64,000 nucleotides of DNA, taken from contig AP014720.1 in NCBI GenBank assembly GCA_001549895.1, positions 1 through 64,000 on the forward strand, given 5' to 3'. A program made the translations under genes and the position numbers. This document shows, piece by piece, positions 31,261 to 40,844 of the stretch (positions within the stretch are counted from its first letter, which is position 1; every line of letters starts with the position of its first letter). Origin of the DNA: Arthrobacter sp. Hiyo8 (lineage in GTDB: Bacteria > Actinomycetota > Actinomycetes > Actinomycetales > Micrococcaceae). The notes below the pieces were generated by a model. The model did no database searches. It saw nothing but the letters and a program-made list of their open reading frames with translations, and was not told the origin of the DNA.

Positions 31261-32202
31261 ATGACGACACCCACCCTTGCTCTCGCACATCTGACGATTC
31301 TTGGCACCCCGCCGCCGGTCATGGCTACGTTGGCTGCAACAGCGGGCTACCGAAGTATCGGAATCCGGCTCCTGCCTGCGACGAGTTCTGAGATCCGCCA
31401 TGACATGGGCCCGGGTTCGTACCTGCTTAAGGAGACGCGGAAGGCACTCGAAGATACCGGTATCACGGTCTTGGACGTGGAGGCGTTGAGCCTTGATTCA
31501 AAAATCAGCCGGGATGATTGGCTCGTCGCTCTTGATGTGGCCCGTCAGCTCGGAGCAAGGATTCTCAACGTGATTGGTTCGGACTGGACACGCGACCGGT
31601 TGATTGACAGGTTTGCCCTCCTGGCAGCAGACGCAGAAGGATTTGGTATACGGGCAAGCCTTGAACCCATTTCCTACCAGGCGGTGAGCACCATCGAAGA
31701 TGCGTCCTCCATCGTTACTGAAGTCGGCAGGGGCGGGATCATGCTTGACACCCTGCATTTCCAGCGAGCCGGCAGCCAGCCCGAGGACATCGAAAACGTT
31801 CCTCTCGCGCAGTTTTCCATGCTCCAGCTCAGTGATGGCCCGATCGCGGAGCGGAAGGAAGTAGCCATTCCGGCGAACGATCCCATGGGTCAGAGGGAGG
31901 GGGCTACCGCCCGGGAGCTGGAATCGCGTGTGTTGAGAGATTTGCCAGGAGATGGCGAGTTTCCTCTGGTTCGCTTATTGAGAAGGCTTGGTCCAACCAT
32001 TCCGGTCAGTGTTGAAGTGCCGAATCCTGCGCTCCTGGAACACATGGGAGAAGCTGGCTACATCAAACTTGCCTATCAAAAGGCAGCCTCCTTGCTCCAT
32101 GACGCATACGAAGCACCCGCCGCCGAAGCTTCCCCCACTAACCAGCGGCACTTGGCCAGTGTCACGACCTATCCAACTGACGACTGGCAGGACAAGCGAT
32201 GA
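31261..32202 (+). CDS. Sugar phosphate isomerase/epimerase (xylose-isomerase-like TIM barrel)
   Basis: Intact, 313 residues from the ATG at 31261 (MTTPTLALAHLTILG). The AP-endonuclease-2-type barrel is shown by the strands GITVLDVEALSL, ARILNVIGSDW, IRASLEPISY, GIMLDTLHF and SMLQLSD; the acidic and His residues in these strands bind the metal. Relatives (IolE, IolI, IolH) dehydrate or isomerise inosose and related keto-sugars. It is the first of four plus-strand catabolic genes and has a putative operator directly upstream. Confidence 0.82.
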   Translation: MTTPTLALAHLTILGTPPPVMATLAATAGYRSIGIRLLPATSSEIRHDMGPGSYLLKETRKALEDTGITVLDVEALSLDSKISRDDWLVALDVARQLGARILNVIGSDWTRDRLIDRFALLAADAEGFGIRASLEPISYQAVSTIEDASSIVTEVGRGGIMLDTLHFQRAGSQPEDIENVPLAQFSMLQLSDGPIAERKEVAIPANDPMGQREGATARELESRVLRDLPGDGEFPLVRLLRRLGPTIPVSVEVPNPALLEHMGEAGYIKLAYQKAASLLHDAYEAPAAEASPTNQRHLASVTTYPTDDWQDKR

Positions 32203-32314
32203 GCACACTGGGGTTCGAGTCCCGGACCGAGGTACATGCCGGAGAGGTTTTGAGGCCCGGCATCGAAAACCTGGGCTCAGCAGGCCGACCCATGCTGGCA
32301 CGGCGGTAACCCCG

Positions 32315-33326
32315 ATGAGAGCCTTTGTATTGACCGGACCCGGAAGATCGGAAGTCCAGGACGTCGCACCCCCGTCGCCGGCCCTGACCAGGTCGTCGTC
32401 GACGTCGAACGCGTCGGTGTGTGCGGGACCGACGTGGAATTCTTCACCGGCGAAATGCAGTACCTCCACGACGGCCACGCCCGATTCCCCATGCGGCTCG
32501 GCCACGAATGGAGCGGAACAGTATCCGCCGTCGGTTACGGCGTGGACGCCCGGTGGCTCGGCCGCCGTGTCACCGGCGACACCATGCTCGGCTGCCGCGC
32601 GTGCCGACGCTGTCTGAGCGGTAATCAGCACGTCTGCGAGCATCGGTTCGAAGTGGGCATCCGCGGAGGCTTCGCCGGTGCCCTCGCCGAGCAGCTGGCA
32701 GTCCCGGTGACATCGCTGCACGAACTCCCGCTCGGCGTCGATGAAGTTCTTGGCGCCCTGGTCGAGCCCGGGGGCAGCGCGCTGCGCTCAGTCCAGAGAG
32801 CGGCACTCAAGACCGGAGACCGCGCCTTGGTCCTCGGACCCGGTACCATCGGCCTGCTCGCAGGACTCTTCGCGAAAGCCCAAGGCGCCGAGGTGCATGT
32901 GATGGGCAAGACACAACGCTCCCTAAACTTTGCCCGGACGCTGGGATTCCACGGTGTCTGGGCAGCCGACGAACTGCCGGCACTTCCCTTCGATGCCGTG
33001 ATCGATGCCTCGAACGCGCCAACCCTCCCGGCCAAAGCGCTCGAATTGGTTGAACCGGCGAAATGGGTCGTCTACGTCGGCCTCGCCGGCAGCCCCAGCC
33101 TGATCGATACAAGGACCTTGGCCATGAAGGACGTGACGGCCGTCGGCGTTCTCAGCGCATCGCCGGGCCTAGCGAAACCATAGAGCTCTACGCGACCGGC
33201 GAGGTGGACCCCCGACCCCTCGTCGCCGCCACCGTCGGCCTCGACGGAGTCGCCGCCGTCCTCGCCGGGGAACGCCCGGCCGCCGCCGGTGAAGGACCGA
33301 AAATCCATGTCGACCCCAGGCTCTAG
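32315..33326 (+). CDS. Zinc-dependent alcohol/polyol dehydrogenase (MDR family), frameshifted
   Basis: The catalytic part has RVGVCGTDVEFF, GHEWSGTV and the four-Cys structural zinc lobe CRACRRCLSGNQHVC. The Rossmann part has LVLGPGTIGLLAGLFAKAQG for NAD(P) binding. This matches sorbitol/threonine-type dehydrogenases that oxidise a polyol to a keto sugar. Lost bases near 32390 and 33165 shift the frame; the restored tail ends KIHVDPRL at 33326. About 336 residues. It is 112 bp after the isomerase gene. Confidence 0.85.
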
Positions 33327-33359
33327 CCGACCTAATCACAACCCAAGGAAGGACAAACG

Positions 33360-34863
33360 ATGACCACCACAGTACACACCAGTCCCGCATCAGTTCGCGT
33401 CTACAAGCAGCTCATCGCCGCCGAACGCCAAGAGAACGATAGTTTTATTGAACGAATTAACCCTGCCACTGGCGAAAATACCTCCCGATACGAACGGGGT
33501 ACGCCGGAGGACGCCCGGCTGGCGATCGCGGTAGCGAAGAAAGAGTTTGACGAAGGAACCTGGCCGCGGCTGAGCGGCACCGAACGGGGCCGCATCATCC
33601 TTGAATGGGTCCGCCTGATCCGCCAGAATGCCGATACTCTGGCCCGAATCGAGTCCGAGGAAGCCGGCAAGCCACTCGCCGAAGCGCTGGCTGACATTGA
33701 GACGACCGCAGGGCTCACCGAACACGCCGGCATGCTCGCCACCAACGTCCACGGCGACTATTACTGCAATCTTGGCAGCTCTGAAGTTGGGATTGCCGCC
33801 AGGGAACCTGTCGGCGTGGTGGGCGCAATCGTCGCCTGGAACTTTCCCGCGGTCATTTACGCCAGCAAAGTCCCGTTCGCGCTTGCTGCCGGCTGCACCG
33901 TGGTTGCTAAACCCTCGGAACTGACGTCAGGGACTGCGATCGAGCTTTCCCTACTTGCGTATCGCGCGGGTGTTCCGGAGACGGCACTGAGCGTGCTTAC
34001 GGGTACGGGCCGGAGGTTGGACAGCCGCTGGCGGAGTCAACGGATGTTGATCTCCTGTCGTTTACAGGGTCCACTGCAACAGCTTCTCTGCTTTCGAGGG
34101 TCGACCGCCCGTTCCCTCAGCGCTTGTCCCTGGAGCTTGGAGGAAAGGGTGCGACGATTGTTTTTGCCGACGCTGACCTCCACGAAGCTGTCGACGGAGC
34201 AATGAAGGGGTTCTGCCACAACCAGGGCCAGGTGTGCACGGCAGGGACACGGCTGCTCGTTGAAGACTCAATCGCCGATGAATTTGTCTCCATGCTGGCT
34301 ACACGGGTGGCATCTCTGAGTGTCGGCGATCCGCAGGATCCCTCAACTGACCTGGGACCTCTCATCGATGAACGTCAGGCCGACCGGGTCCGTGGATTCA
34401 TCGACAGGGCGCGCAAGGACGGCGCCCGGATCCTGCCGGCCTCAAACGGGGCGGCGGCCACCCAGCTATTGCCGACGTTTGTTCACCCTGTTCTGGTTGT
34501 GGGTCTGGCACATGATCACGAAGTCTTCCAAGAAGAAATCTTCGGCCCGGTGTTGAGCGTCATCACTTTCGCGTCCGCTGAAGAGGCTGTAGCGCTTGCG
34601 AATGGCACGACGTATGGCCTGGCCAACGGCGTCTGGACGCGTGATATCAGACGGGCAATGAAGGTGGCACACTCGCTCCGGTCCGGGATGGTTTGGATAA
34701 ACGATGTTCTTTCCTCTCCGAATGCGCTGCCTTTCGGAGGCGCAAGAGGGAGCGGATATGGCCGAGAGAAGGGGTCCGAGGGCTCAACGAGTTCACCCAG
34801 CTCAAGATGATCACCATGCAGACGGAAGAGCGCGTGCTGAAGTATCCCCATACTGTCGGGTAG
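33360..34863 (+). CDS. NAD(P)-dependent aldehyde dehydrogenase, frameshifted
   Basis: A classic aldehyde dehydrogenase of about 500 residues. It has PVGVVGAIVAWNFP, then FTGSTATASLL, the catalytic Glu in LELGGKGATIVF and the catalytic Cys in QGQVCTAGTR. The end contains EEIFGPVLSV and PFGGARGSGYGREKG. One G is lost in a GGG run near 34012 and another base near 34765; the restored C-terminus ends at 34863. It is 33 bp after the alcohol dehydrogenase, so an alcohol to aldehyde to acid route is likely. Confidence 0.9.
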
Positions 34864-35214
34864 CTCGTTCTCCCCTTGGATGATTCTCTGAACCTTAGCC
34901 CCAGAAAATAACCGTCGAAGTGCTGGGGTGTGGACGGCTGTGGCACGCCCTCCGCTCCCAGCACTGGCCGTCAACGGGAACGTCCGAGCGCTCTTCGACC
35001 ACCACGCGGACGAGAACCCCGGGTACCAGTGCCATCGTTGGAACTGCTGGTGTGCCCGACTACCGAAAACCGGCCCCGCCATGAAAACCGAGGCTGGCGA
35101 GCAGAGGCCGGCGGCTTGCCCGGTCCGTCTCTGTGACCCTAACGGGACCCGACGTTAGAGCAATGTGCTTCACGGCGTCCGCCCGGAAACTTCAATACTA
35201 AGGAACTGAACAAG
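34864..35214. other. Spacer between aldehyde dehydrogenase and Gfo/Idh/MocA gene
   Basis: About 350 bp without a convincing product in any frame. It is GC-rich with no clear promoter or hairpin. GGAAC occurs at 35201-35205 without a matching half-site. Confidence 0.45.
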
Positions 35215-36226
35215 ATGACAAAAGCTCTTCGCGTCGCGGTCATTGGCGCTGGTCGAATGGCCTGGATCACATCCAGCGGCTCAACAAGAGCATCCATGGC
35301 GCTGAAGTCGCTGCCGTCGTCGACGTAGACCGATCACGAGCGCTAGCCGCAGTCGAAGGCATCCCTGGTGCCATCGCCCTCACCGACGCAGAGGGAGCAC
35401 TCAACAACGGCGACGTCAACGCCGTGCTGATCGCGACCCCTGGCTTCCTGCATGAGGACATTCTGCTTGCGGCCATCGCCAAGGACATCCCCATCCTGTG
35501 CGAAAAGCCTCTCACGAGGGACGCTGAGTCGTCCTGGAAAATCGTCCGAGCGGAGGAACAGCTCGGACACCAGCGCATCCAAGTGGGCTTCATGCGTCGC
35601 TTCGATGCCGAACATGACGCCCTGGGCAAAATCATCCGGAACTCGGAACTGGGCGAACTTTTGATGCTTCACCACCAGCACCGCAATCCCAACACTGCCT
35701 TAGGCTTCACCAACGAGATGCTGATAAACGAATCCGTGGTGCACGAGTTCGACGCCATACGATTCCTCACCGGTGAGGAAATCACCAGCGTTCAAGTACG
35801 AGCCGGCAAGTCCAGTAGACATGCCCCTGACGGACAGCACGATCCGCAGCACATCCTGATCGAGACCGCCTCCGGCGTGCTGGCTGATGTTGAGATCTTC
35901 GTCAACGCCAGGTTCGGATATGCGGTCGCTGCTCAGGCCACTTTTGAAGAGGGCATCGTGAGCATCGGCGGAGACACCGGCCTCTATACGCGAAGCGCCG
36001 GCCGGTGGGCGGTCAAATTGCAGACGGATTCGAGGATCGCTTCAGTGCTGCCTTCGACGTCGAAGTTCAGTCCTGGGTGAACGCTGCCCACGGCGGCGAG
36101 ATCGGTGGCCCTAACGCCTGGGACGGGTACGCCACCGCCGCGTGTTGCGAAGCCGGCATTGAGGCACAAAAGAGCGGCGAGAAGGTTGCCGTGAAGTTGA
36201 ACCCGAAACCCGCACTTTACAGCTGA
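35215..36226 (+). CDS. Gfo/Idh/MocA oxidoreductase, inositol 2-dehydrogenase-like, frameshifted
   Basis: NAD-dependent sugar or inositol dehydrogenase. The Rossmann start is RVAVIGAGRMAW; one G is missing in a GGG run at about 35263, after which DHIQRLN is restored. ILCEKPLTRD is the family EKP motif with the catalytic Lys. FMRRFDAEHD and NESVVHEFDAIRFLTG (Asp and His) match inositol dehydrogenases closely. A second shift near 36003 leads to the tail RFSAAFDVEVQSWVNAA, ending at 36226. About 337 residues. It fits oxidation of a cyclic polyol or aldose in this cluster. Confidence 0.85.
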
Positions 36227-36288
36227 CTAGCTTCAATAAGTAGGCACTGCCCGACGGGGTTGCCGCGCGGGAACGGATACAGAGCGGT

Positions 36289-36642
36289 GTGACGACACTT
36301 CTTCGGTTCACTGCGGATTATGACCATGGGGGCAAGCGCGGAGTACCAGCAAACAACAAAACTTGGGAAGGATTGACCATCATTAACACGCAGGACTTTA
36401 CGCTTACCATTACCGTGCCCAATCGTGCCAGCCTCGAGCGGCAGCTCGACGCAGCCGTCGCCCTCGCTCAGTCAAAGGCAATGCACCCTCCGGCGAAGGG
36501 CATTCTCGTGACAAGACATGATTACGATTGCTTTACCGTCGCACTGAGCGACACTGTCCCCTTCGGCCTTATCAGGGAAAAGCACGACTGGCGGACTTCG
36601 GAGATGGTCGACCGGGCTCTAAGCCCCGTACATGAATCATGA
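36289..36642 (+). CDS. Hypothetical protein, paired with next gene
   Basis: GTG start; 117 residues, no known domain. The C-terminal two thirds (IINTQDFTLTITVPNRASLERQLDAAVALAQSKAM ... ILVTRHDYDCFTVALSDTVPFGLI) look like a compact alpha/beta domain. Internal TTG or ATT starts around 36373 are also possible. Its stop overlaps the next ATG, so the two are coupled. No function inferred. Confidence 0.5.
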   Translation: MTTLLRFTADYDHGGKRGVPANNKTWEGLTIINTQDFTLTITVPNRASLERQLDAAVALAQSKAMHPPAKGILVTRHDYDCFTVALSDTVPFGLIREKHDWRTSEMVDRALSPVHES

Positions 36643-36923
36643 TTTGCACGCCATCCAACTGTGAAACGCCCGCTGAGCAATCCAGGGAGCTCATAAGGGA
36701 GTCCTGGATCAGCACGCTATTGTCCCCAGCGAACTGGCAGGAACTCATGCCCGGGGACACCGTGCTCTTAATAGGTCATGACCAACAAAGAAACACAGGT
36801 ACGGTCGATACCGCATCTGCGGACGGATCTTTTCTCTGGATAATGCACAGCAACGGAAACGAGCGCCGTCTGTTTATCAAAGATGAAGTTTCCAGGACCG
36901 TGTTAGTGCTCATGGATCTGTAG
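36639..36923 (+). CDS. Hypothetical protein, second of a coupled pair
   Basis: 94 residues. The start overlaps the previous stop by 4 bp. The sequence ESWISTLLSPANWQELMPGDTVLLIGHDQQ...NTGTVDTASADGSFLWIM...ERRLFIKDEV reads as a small all-beta (SH3-like) domain. No family recognised. Base composition is lower in GC than the flanking catabolic genes. Confidence 0.5.
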   Translation: MICTPSNCETPAEQSRELIRESWISTLLSPANWQELMPGDTVLLIGHDQQRNTGTVDTASADGSFLWIMHSNGNERRLFIKDEVSRTVLVLMDL

Positions 36924-36926
36924 CGG

Positions 36927-37302
36927 AAAACGGCCCTAGGGCGACGGTCAAGCTGCGCCGCGGTATGGGGCGTCAGGGCCCTGCAGCCCTTCCGACTTCA
37001 ACTAAGGAAGAGCGTGCCCTGACGCGACAACGGCCACTGACCTCCATGATGATAGTTGCGATCCGCGCCGATCCCCGCTTCTTAAGCCACGAGCGGCTGT
37101 CTAAAAACCACAAAGCAGTGGGGTGAGTATCTGGAAACGATAGAGATCCCCCGCTACCTCGTCTAGGCCCACCGCTGGTGCGAGACACGCTCGTGCCCCC
37201 ACGGACCACCTCCCCGCGTGCAGTAAGAGCTCGCCAAGCAACCGCTAATGAATATCAGCGCGGACCGGTCAGCCAGCCGGAACCGCGCCAGAGAGCAGGA
37301 TA
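36927..37302. other. Intergenic region with no recognised gene
   Basis: No frame on either strand gives a convincing protein. The minus-strand ORF across 36973-37209 is Arg/Ser/Gly-rich and has no recognisable domain. It must contain the promoter of the aldo/keto reductase gene. Possibly gene debris. Confidence 0.4.
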
Positions 37303-38265
37303 ATGAGCAATTCAGAGACCTTCCCCAACCTTTTTCCCATCACGCTGGGCGGAAACACCTTCGGGTGGACCAGCGACGAGGCTACTTCATTCAAAGTCCT
37401 AGACGCATACGTCCAGGCCGGCGGCAACCACATCGACAGCGCTGACAGCTATTCCGCATTCGCGCCTGGAAACAAGGGCGGCGAGTCGGAGACTGTCATC
37501 GGAAACTGGCTGGCGTCGCGGGGAAACCGCAGCGAGGTCTTCGTCGCCACGAAAGTGAGCCAGCACCCGGAGTATCGCGGCTTGGCTGCCGACAACATCC
37601 GTGCAGCCATCGATCAGTCCCTCTGTCGTCTCAAAACCGACTACGTCGACCTCTACTACGCCCACAATGACGACCCAGAGCAGGACATCGCTGACATCGC
37701 GGCGTCTTTCGACTCGCTGGTTCGCGCCGGTAAGGTGTTGCGGCTCGGCGTCTCAAACATGAGTCCGGAACGCATCACCTCATGGATGGACGTCGCGGAG
37801 GCCAATGGGCTCGCTTGCCCCGTGGCCATCCAGCCCCACTACAACCTTCTTGCTCGCGAGACCTACGAGCAGGAGTATGAGCCGCTCGCGCAAAAGTACG
37901 GGCTGACGGTGTTTCCCTACTTCTCCCTCGCCGCCGGTTTTCTGACGGGCAAGTACCGTACACCGGCCGATGTGCAGGGAGCCGATCGTGAACGCCAACT
38001 CAAAAGCTACGGCGATGACCACGCATTCCGGGTGGTGGCCGTTCTGTTCGAAGTTGCCGACGAAGCTAATGTCGCGCCCGCTACGGTCGCCCTCGCCTGG
38101 CAGCTGTCGAGGCAGAGCGTCACGGGACCGATCGTTTCAGCCCGTGTACCCGAGCAGTTACCGGACGTGCTGGCGGCGGTGAGCCTGCGACTCTCGAGCG
38201 ATCAAGTCTCCCGCTTGGAGCAGATCACCGAAGCAGGGCGGAGTTGCAGCGCCTCTAACGTCTGA
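37303..38265 (+). CDS. Aldo/keto reductase
   Basis: Intact, 320 residues. NADPH-dependent carbonyl reductase barrel. LGGNTFGW is the first strand, HIDSADSYSAFAPGNKGGESETVIG contains the catalytic Asp and Tyr, and RSEVFVATKVS contains the Lys. The C-terminal cofactor part is LSRQSVTGPIVSAR. It resembles the general-stress/YdhF group that acts on sugar aldehydes. It follows the catabolic genes but is separated by two hypothetical genes, so membership in the pathway is only suggested. Confidence 0.9.
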   Translation: MSNSETFPNLFPITLGGNTFGWTSDEATSFKVLDAYVQAGGNHIDSADSYSAFAPGNKGGESETVIGNWLASRGNRSEVFVATKVSQHPEYRGLAADNIRAAIDQSLCRLKTDYVDLYYAHNDDPEQDIADIAASFDSLVRAGKVLRLGVSNMSPERITSWMDVAEANGLACPVAIQPHYNLLARETYEQEYEPLAQKYGLTVFPYFSLAAGFLTGKYRTPADVQGADRERQLKSYGDDHAFRVVAVLFEVADEANVAPATVALAWQLSRQSVTGPIVSARVPEQLPDVLAAVSLRLSSDQVSRLEQITEAGRSCSASNV

Positions 38266-38267
38266 AT

Positions 38268-38285
38268 CTGGCTGCGCGGCCAGAC
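38268..38285 (+). terminator. Hairpin after aldo/keto reductase
   Basis: TCTGGC and GCCAGA pair around a 6-base loop, starting 3 bp after the stop codon. There is no strong U-run. It lies between two convergent genes and may serve both. Confidence 0.4.
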
Positions 38286-38362
38286 CGACCGCCAGGGACA
38301 CTCGCCCGAAGACTAAGCAACTCCCTGTTTGCCTTGGTCTCATTGCTCCCGCCGCCGCTGAC

Positions 38363-38938
38363 TTATTTAGCCAAGTACCTGTAGAGCGTCGGAACAGAGA
38401 CGCCTACAGCGTTGGCTATTTCCTTGGGCCTCATGACGCCTGCCGCGTGTAAATGCTTTGCCCTGCTGACTTTCCCGCTGTCAAGCAGTTTGGGACGGCT
38501 ACCGTTGCGGCCGCGAGCACGCGCGGCCACCAGCCCAACGTTGGTACGCTCCCGGATCAGGTCGCGCTCATACTCAGCCAGCGCGCCAAAGATCCCCAGC
38601 ATCAGCTTTGCCTGAGCGCTGTTCCCGTCCGTGCTCAGCATGGGATTGTCCAGCACGCGAACGCCAATGCCCTCCTCAGCCAGCTGCTGGAAGAGCTGCA
38701 CCAGATTCCCCAGTGACCGCCCCAAACGGTCCAGCTTCGCGACAACCAATGTGTCCCCCTCCCGCAGCGAGTCGAGGCAGTTCGTGAGCCCGGGACGTTC
38801 GGCCTTCGCCCCGCTCACGCCCTGGTCCGTGAACAGGTGACGTGCGTCGTCTTTCACCCCGGCCACAAGCAGTGCATCCCGCTGGCCCTCCGTGTTCTGA
38901 TCCGCCGTACTTACCCGCATGTACCCAATCAGTGCCAT
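38363..38938 (-). CDS. Serine recombinase (resolvase/invertase)
   Basis: 191 residues from ATG 38938, intact. The catalytic Ser is in IGYMRVSTADQN, and conserved arginines lie in VAKLDRLGRSLGNL and YERDLIRERT. A C-terminal Hin-type helix-turn-helix (RPKEIANAVGVSVPTLYRYL) binds the recombination site. It fits the resolvase of a Tn3-type element or a plasmid multimer-resolution enzyme. Possible sites lie directly upstream (38977-38999). Confidence 0.92.
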   Translation of the reverse strand: MALIGYMRVSTADQNTEGQRDALLVAGVKDDARHLFTDQGVSGAKAERPGLTNCLDSLREGDTLVVAKLDRLGRSLGNLVQLFQQLAEEGIGVRVLDNPMLSTDGNSAQAKLMLGIFGALAEYERDLIRERTNVGLVAARARGRNGSRPKLLDSGKVSRAKHLHAAGVMRPKEIANAVGVSVPTLYRYLAK

Positions 38939-38976
38939 TGCCTGCCCCGTTCTCATTTACTCAATGATTACTTGCG

Positions 38977-38999
38977 TTCTGAGAATTAGTTTCTGAGAA
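38977..38999. repeat. Paired TTCTGAGAA repeats upstream of the resolvase gene
   Basis: Two copies of the partial palindrome TTCTGAGAA start 14 bp apart, 39 bp upstream of the resolvase start. They may be subsites of a res/crossover site or an operator for the resolvase. Confidence 0.45.
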
Positions 39000-39245
39000 G
39001 ACTTAGGATAACGTGACTCCGTCTAGATCCCGGGATGCCAGCCCCTCAGAGCCGGTCGTCATTTGCACACTCAAAATACGATCGTATTTGAGATGCCAGG
39101 GGAGACGACCGAAATCGACTGCCGGCCGGGCCGGCTTCCGTAGCACCCGTGCGGTGCTCTGACAGATGCGCGGCGAAAACCCGGCCGGGCCTCAACGCTG
39201 TAGTAGCTGCCGTTTGGTGCGGGATCCCTCATCGGGATGCTGTAG
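39000..39245. other. Spacer between resolvase and HAD gene, possible res region
   Basis: No gene is seen. The stretch near 39065-39095 is locally AT-rich (AAAATACGATCGTATTT), containing the dyad AAATACGATCGTATTT at 39076-39091. With the TTCTGAGAA pair it may form a multi-subsite recombination region. Confidence 0.4.
39076..39091. repeat. Perfect 16-bp palindrome AAATACGATCGTATTT
   Basis: The sequence is its own reverse complement, with no spacer. It lies between the resolvase and HAD genes. A dimeric DNA-binding protein site (operator or recombinase crossover site) is likely. Confidence 0.55.
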
Positions 39246-39919
39246 TCACAAGGCGTTCGCCATGGGGAGAAGTTCGTGCAGGCTTCGAATCGTAAGGTCC
39301 GGGACGGCTTTCGGTGTCGCGGCGCCTTCCCTGTTGAGCCAGACTCCGGCCCACCCTGCCGCTTGAGCTCCGGCGACGTCATTGGCCAGCGAGTCGCCGA
39401 CCATGATGCGTGGTTCCCCTGGCAACAGGTCCGAGGCGATGTCGAAGATCCGGCGATCTGGCTTTTCAACACCGTGGTCCTGTGACAGGACGGCGACCTG
39501 GAAGCAATCCTCCAGGCCGAGACGCTTCGGGTAGGAGTTGCCGTTGGACAGCAGGCCCACGTGGTGGTTTTGGCACAGCTCTGCCAGGACCGGCAGGACG
39601 TCGTCGTAGAGCATCACATCCGCGAACCGACGCTGCAGGTAAAAATCGTTGAGGTGGGCCGCGAGATCGTCGTCCCGCAATCGCAGGCGGGCGAGGCTCT
39701 GTCTGAAGGCTTCGAACCGCACCTGCTCGAGGTTGGTCACGTGGCCCGGCAGCCGTTCCGCGACGACCTCCCTGTCGGTGACGAATGCCTCGACGCTCAT
39801 GTCTTCTCCGGTCCCGGCCGAAGCCTGCGGAGCTCGCCGATCGTGGCTGCCAGGGCCCGCCTCATCATCGCCTGAAAATCCCACAGCGTCTGGTCACCGT
39901 CAAAGAAGAAGACTGCCAT
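39246..39919 (-). CDS. HAD-family hydrolase, frameshifted
   Basis: Haloacid-dehalogenase-type phosphatase. From the start at 39919 the first frame gives FFFDGDQTLWDFQAMM, with motif I DxDxT. After a shift near 39812 it continues with LPVLAELCQNHHVGLLSNGNS (motif II), HGVEKPDRRIF (Lys) and MVGDSLANDVAGAQAAGW (motif IV). About 224 residues. It belongs to the FCP1/YjjG-like subgroup that dephosphorylates small metabolites; substrate unknown. Confidence 0.82.
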
Positions 39920-39987
39920 ACGGCCATCAAAACAGACGCGATCCTCCGACAGGAACTATGTCGCGGAGAGTCCCGGTGAAGGTTCCG

Positions 39988-40200
39988 CTACGGGCGCCCT
40001 CTCGATTCGAAGAACATCATGCTGGACATCGAAACTACGCTCTTGAAACTTCCCGGGATCAGGTTCATTCCCTGCCCGGCGAATACTCCACCGATGATCA
40101 CAGCGATCACACCGATGGTGATGAGGGCGATGCGCCCGACACTGCTGTTCACGCTGCCCACCTTACCCTTGCCCACTTCGCGCTCATCGAAGTCTGCCAT
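39988..40200 (-). CDS. Small single-helix membrane protein, probably truncated
   Basis: The start at 40200 (MADFDEREVGKG) leads to one hydrophobic helix (ALITIGVIAVIIGGVFAGQGMNLIPGSF). Known relatives have two or more helices and GQGMNLIPGSF at the end of the first, so the gene seems cut short. No function inferred. Confidence 0.45.
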   Translation of the reverse strand: MADFDEREVGKGKVGSVNSSVGRIALITIGVIAVIIGGVFAGQGMNLIPGSFKSVVSMSSMMFFESRGRP

Positions 40201-40584
40201 CAGATCCGGGCTGCAGCAGAGCACGTGCCGCAATCAGGACGCTTCGTCCAGTGGTTTCGACCAACTTCTGGGCAGCCATAGAAACTCATCCCGGCAAGGC
40301 GATCCAGGAAGTGAGGGTCGCAGTGTTCGCATTACGTCAGGATAGGTTCATGGACTCTTGGACTTCGGCGTCCAGAAAACTCAAAACGGGCTCTAATCTG
40401 ACAGGATTTGGCCGTAAAACTGAACCAAGTTGGGGTATACCCCAATCGGGCACCCAGTGTGTAGCCGTTGCGCTAGCGACACCCCCCGCTGCCGGGGACA
40501 GCTCCCCGTGGCGTGGGCGTGTCGCGGTAAGCCGTTCCGGCTCATGTGGCGGACCATCATGACTATCAGCAACAAGGAGTTGAA
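40201..40584. other. Intergenic region, nothing recognised
   Basis: No convincing gene. The base composition is mixed. The part next to 40585 carries the AAGGAG ribosome-binding site of the next gene. Confidence 0.4.
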
Positions 40585-40844
40585 GTGGAAATGGACGTCC
40601 CTCAGAAAGTCACCAGACTGATAACCGACCAGCAGCGTCGCCAATGGCGGGCCAAGGAGTGTGCAGCCCCCGACGGTTCATGGGTCCTGGAAGAACGCGT
40701 CGAGGGAGCTTACGAATATAGGGCCTGCTCGATTTGGAGACCGGAGCCTATTTCTGCGGGCAGACGAAACCTAGCTACTTCGAAACCGAGCCAAAAAACT
40801 TAGAACCAGAAGCGATGGTCAGGTATGTAGCGAGCGTGCTCTAG
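40585..40844 (+). CDS. Small hypothetical protein, frameshifted
   Basis: The GTG at 40585 follows an AAGGAG at a 5-base spacing; an in-frame ATG at 40591 is the alternative. The first frame gives MDVPQKVTRLITDQQRRQWRAKECAAPDGSWVLEER. After a lost base near 40728 the reading GLLDLETGAYFCGQTKPSYF and EAMVRYVASVL ends at 40844. About 85 residues, no family recognised. Confidence 0.5.

Noticed and set aside
36973..37209. Minus-strand 78-codon ORF as an IS fragment
   Set aside because: No transposase motif could be found, so no mobile-element call is made.
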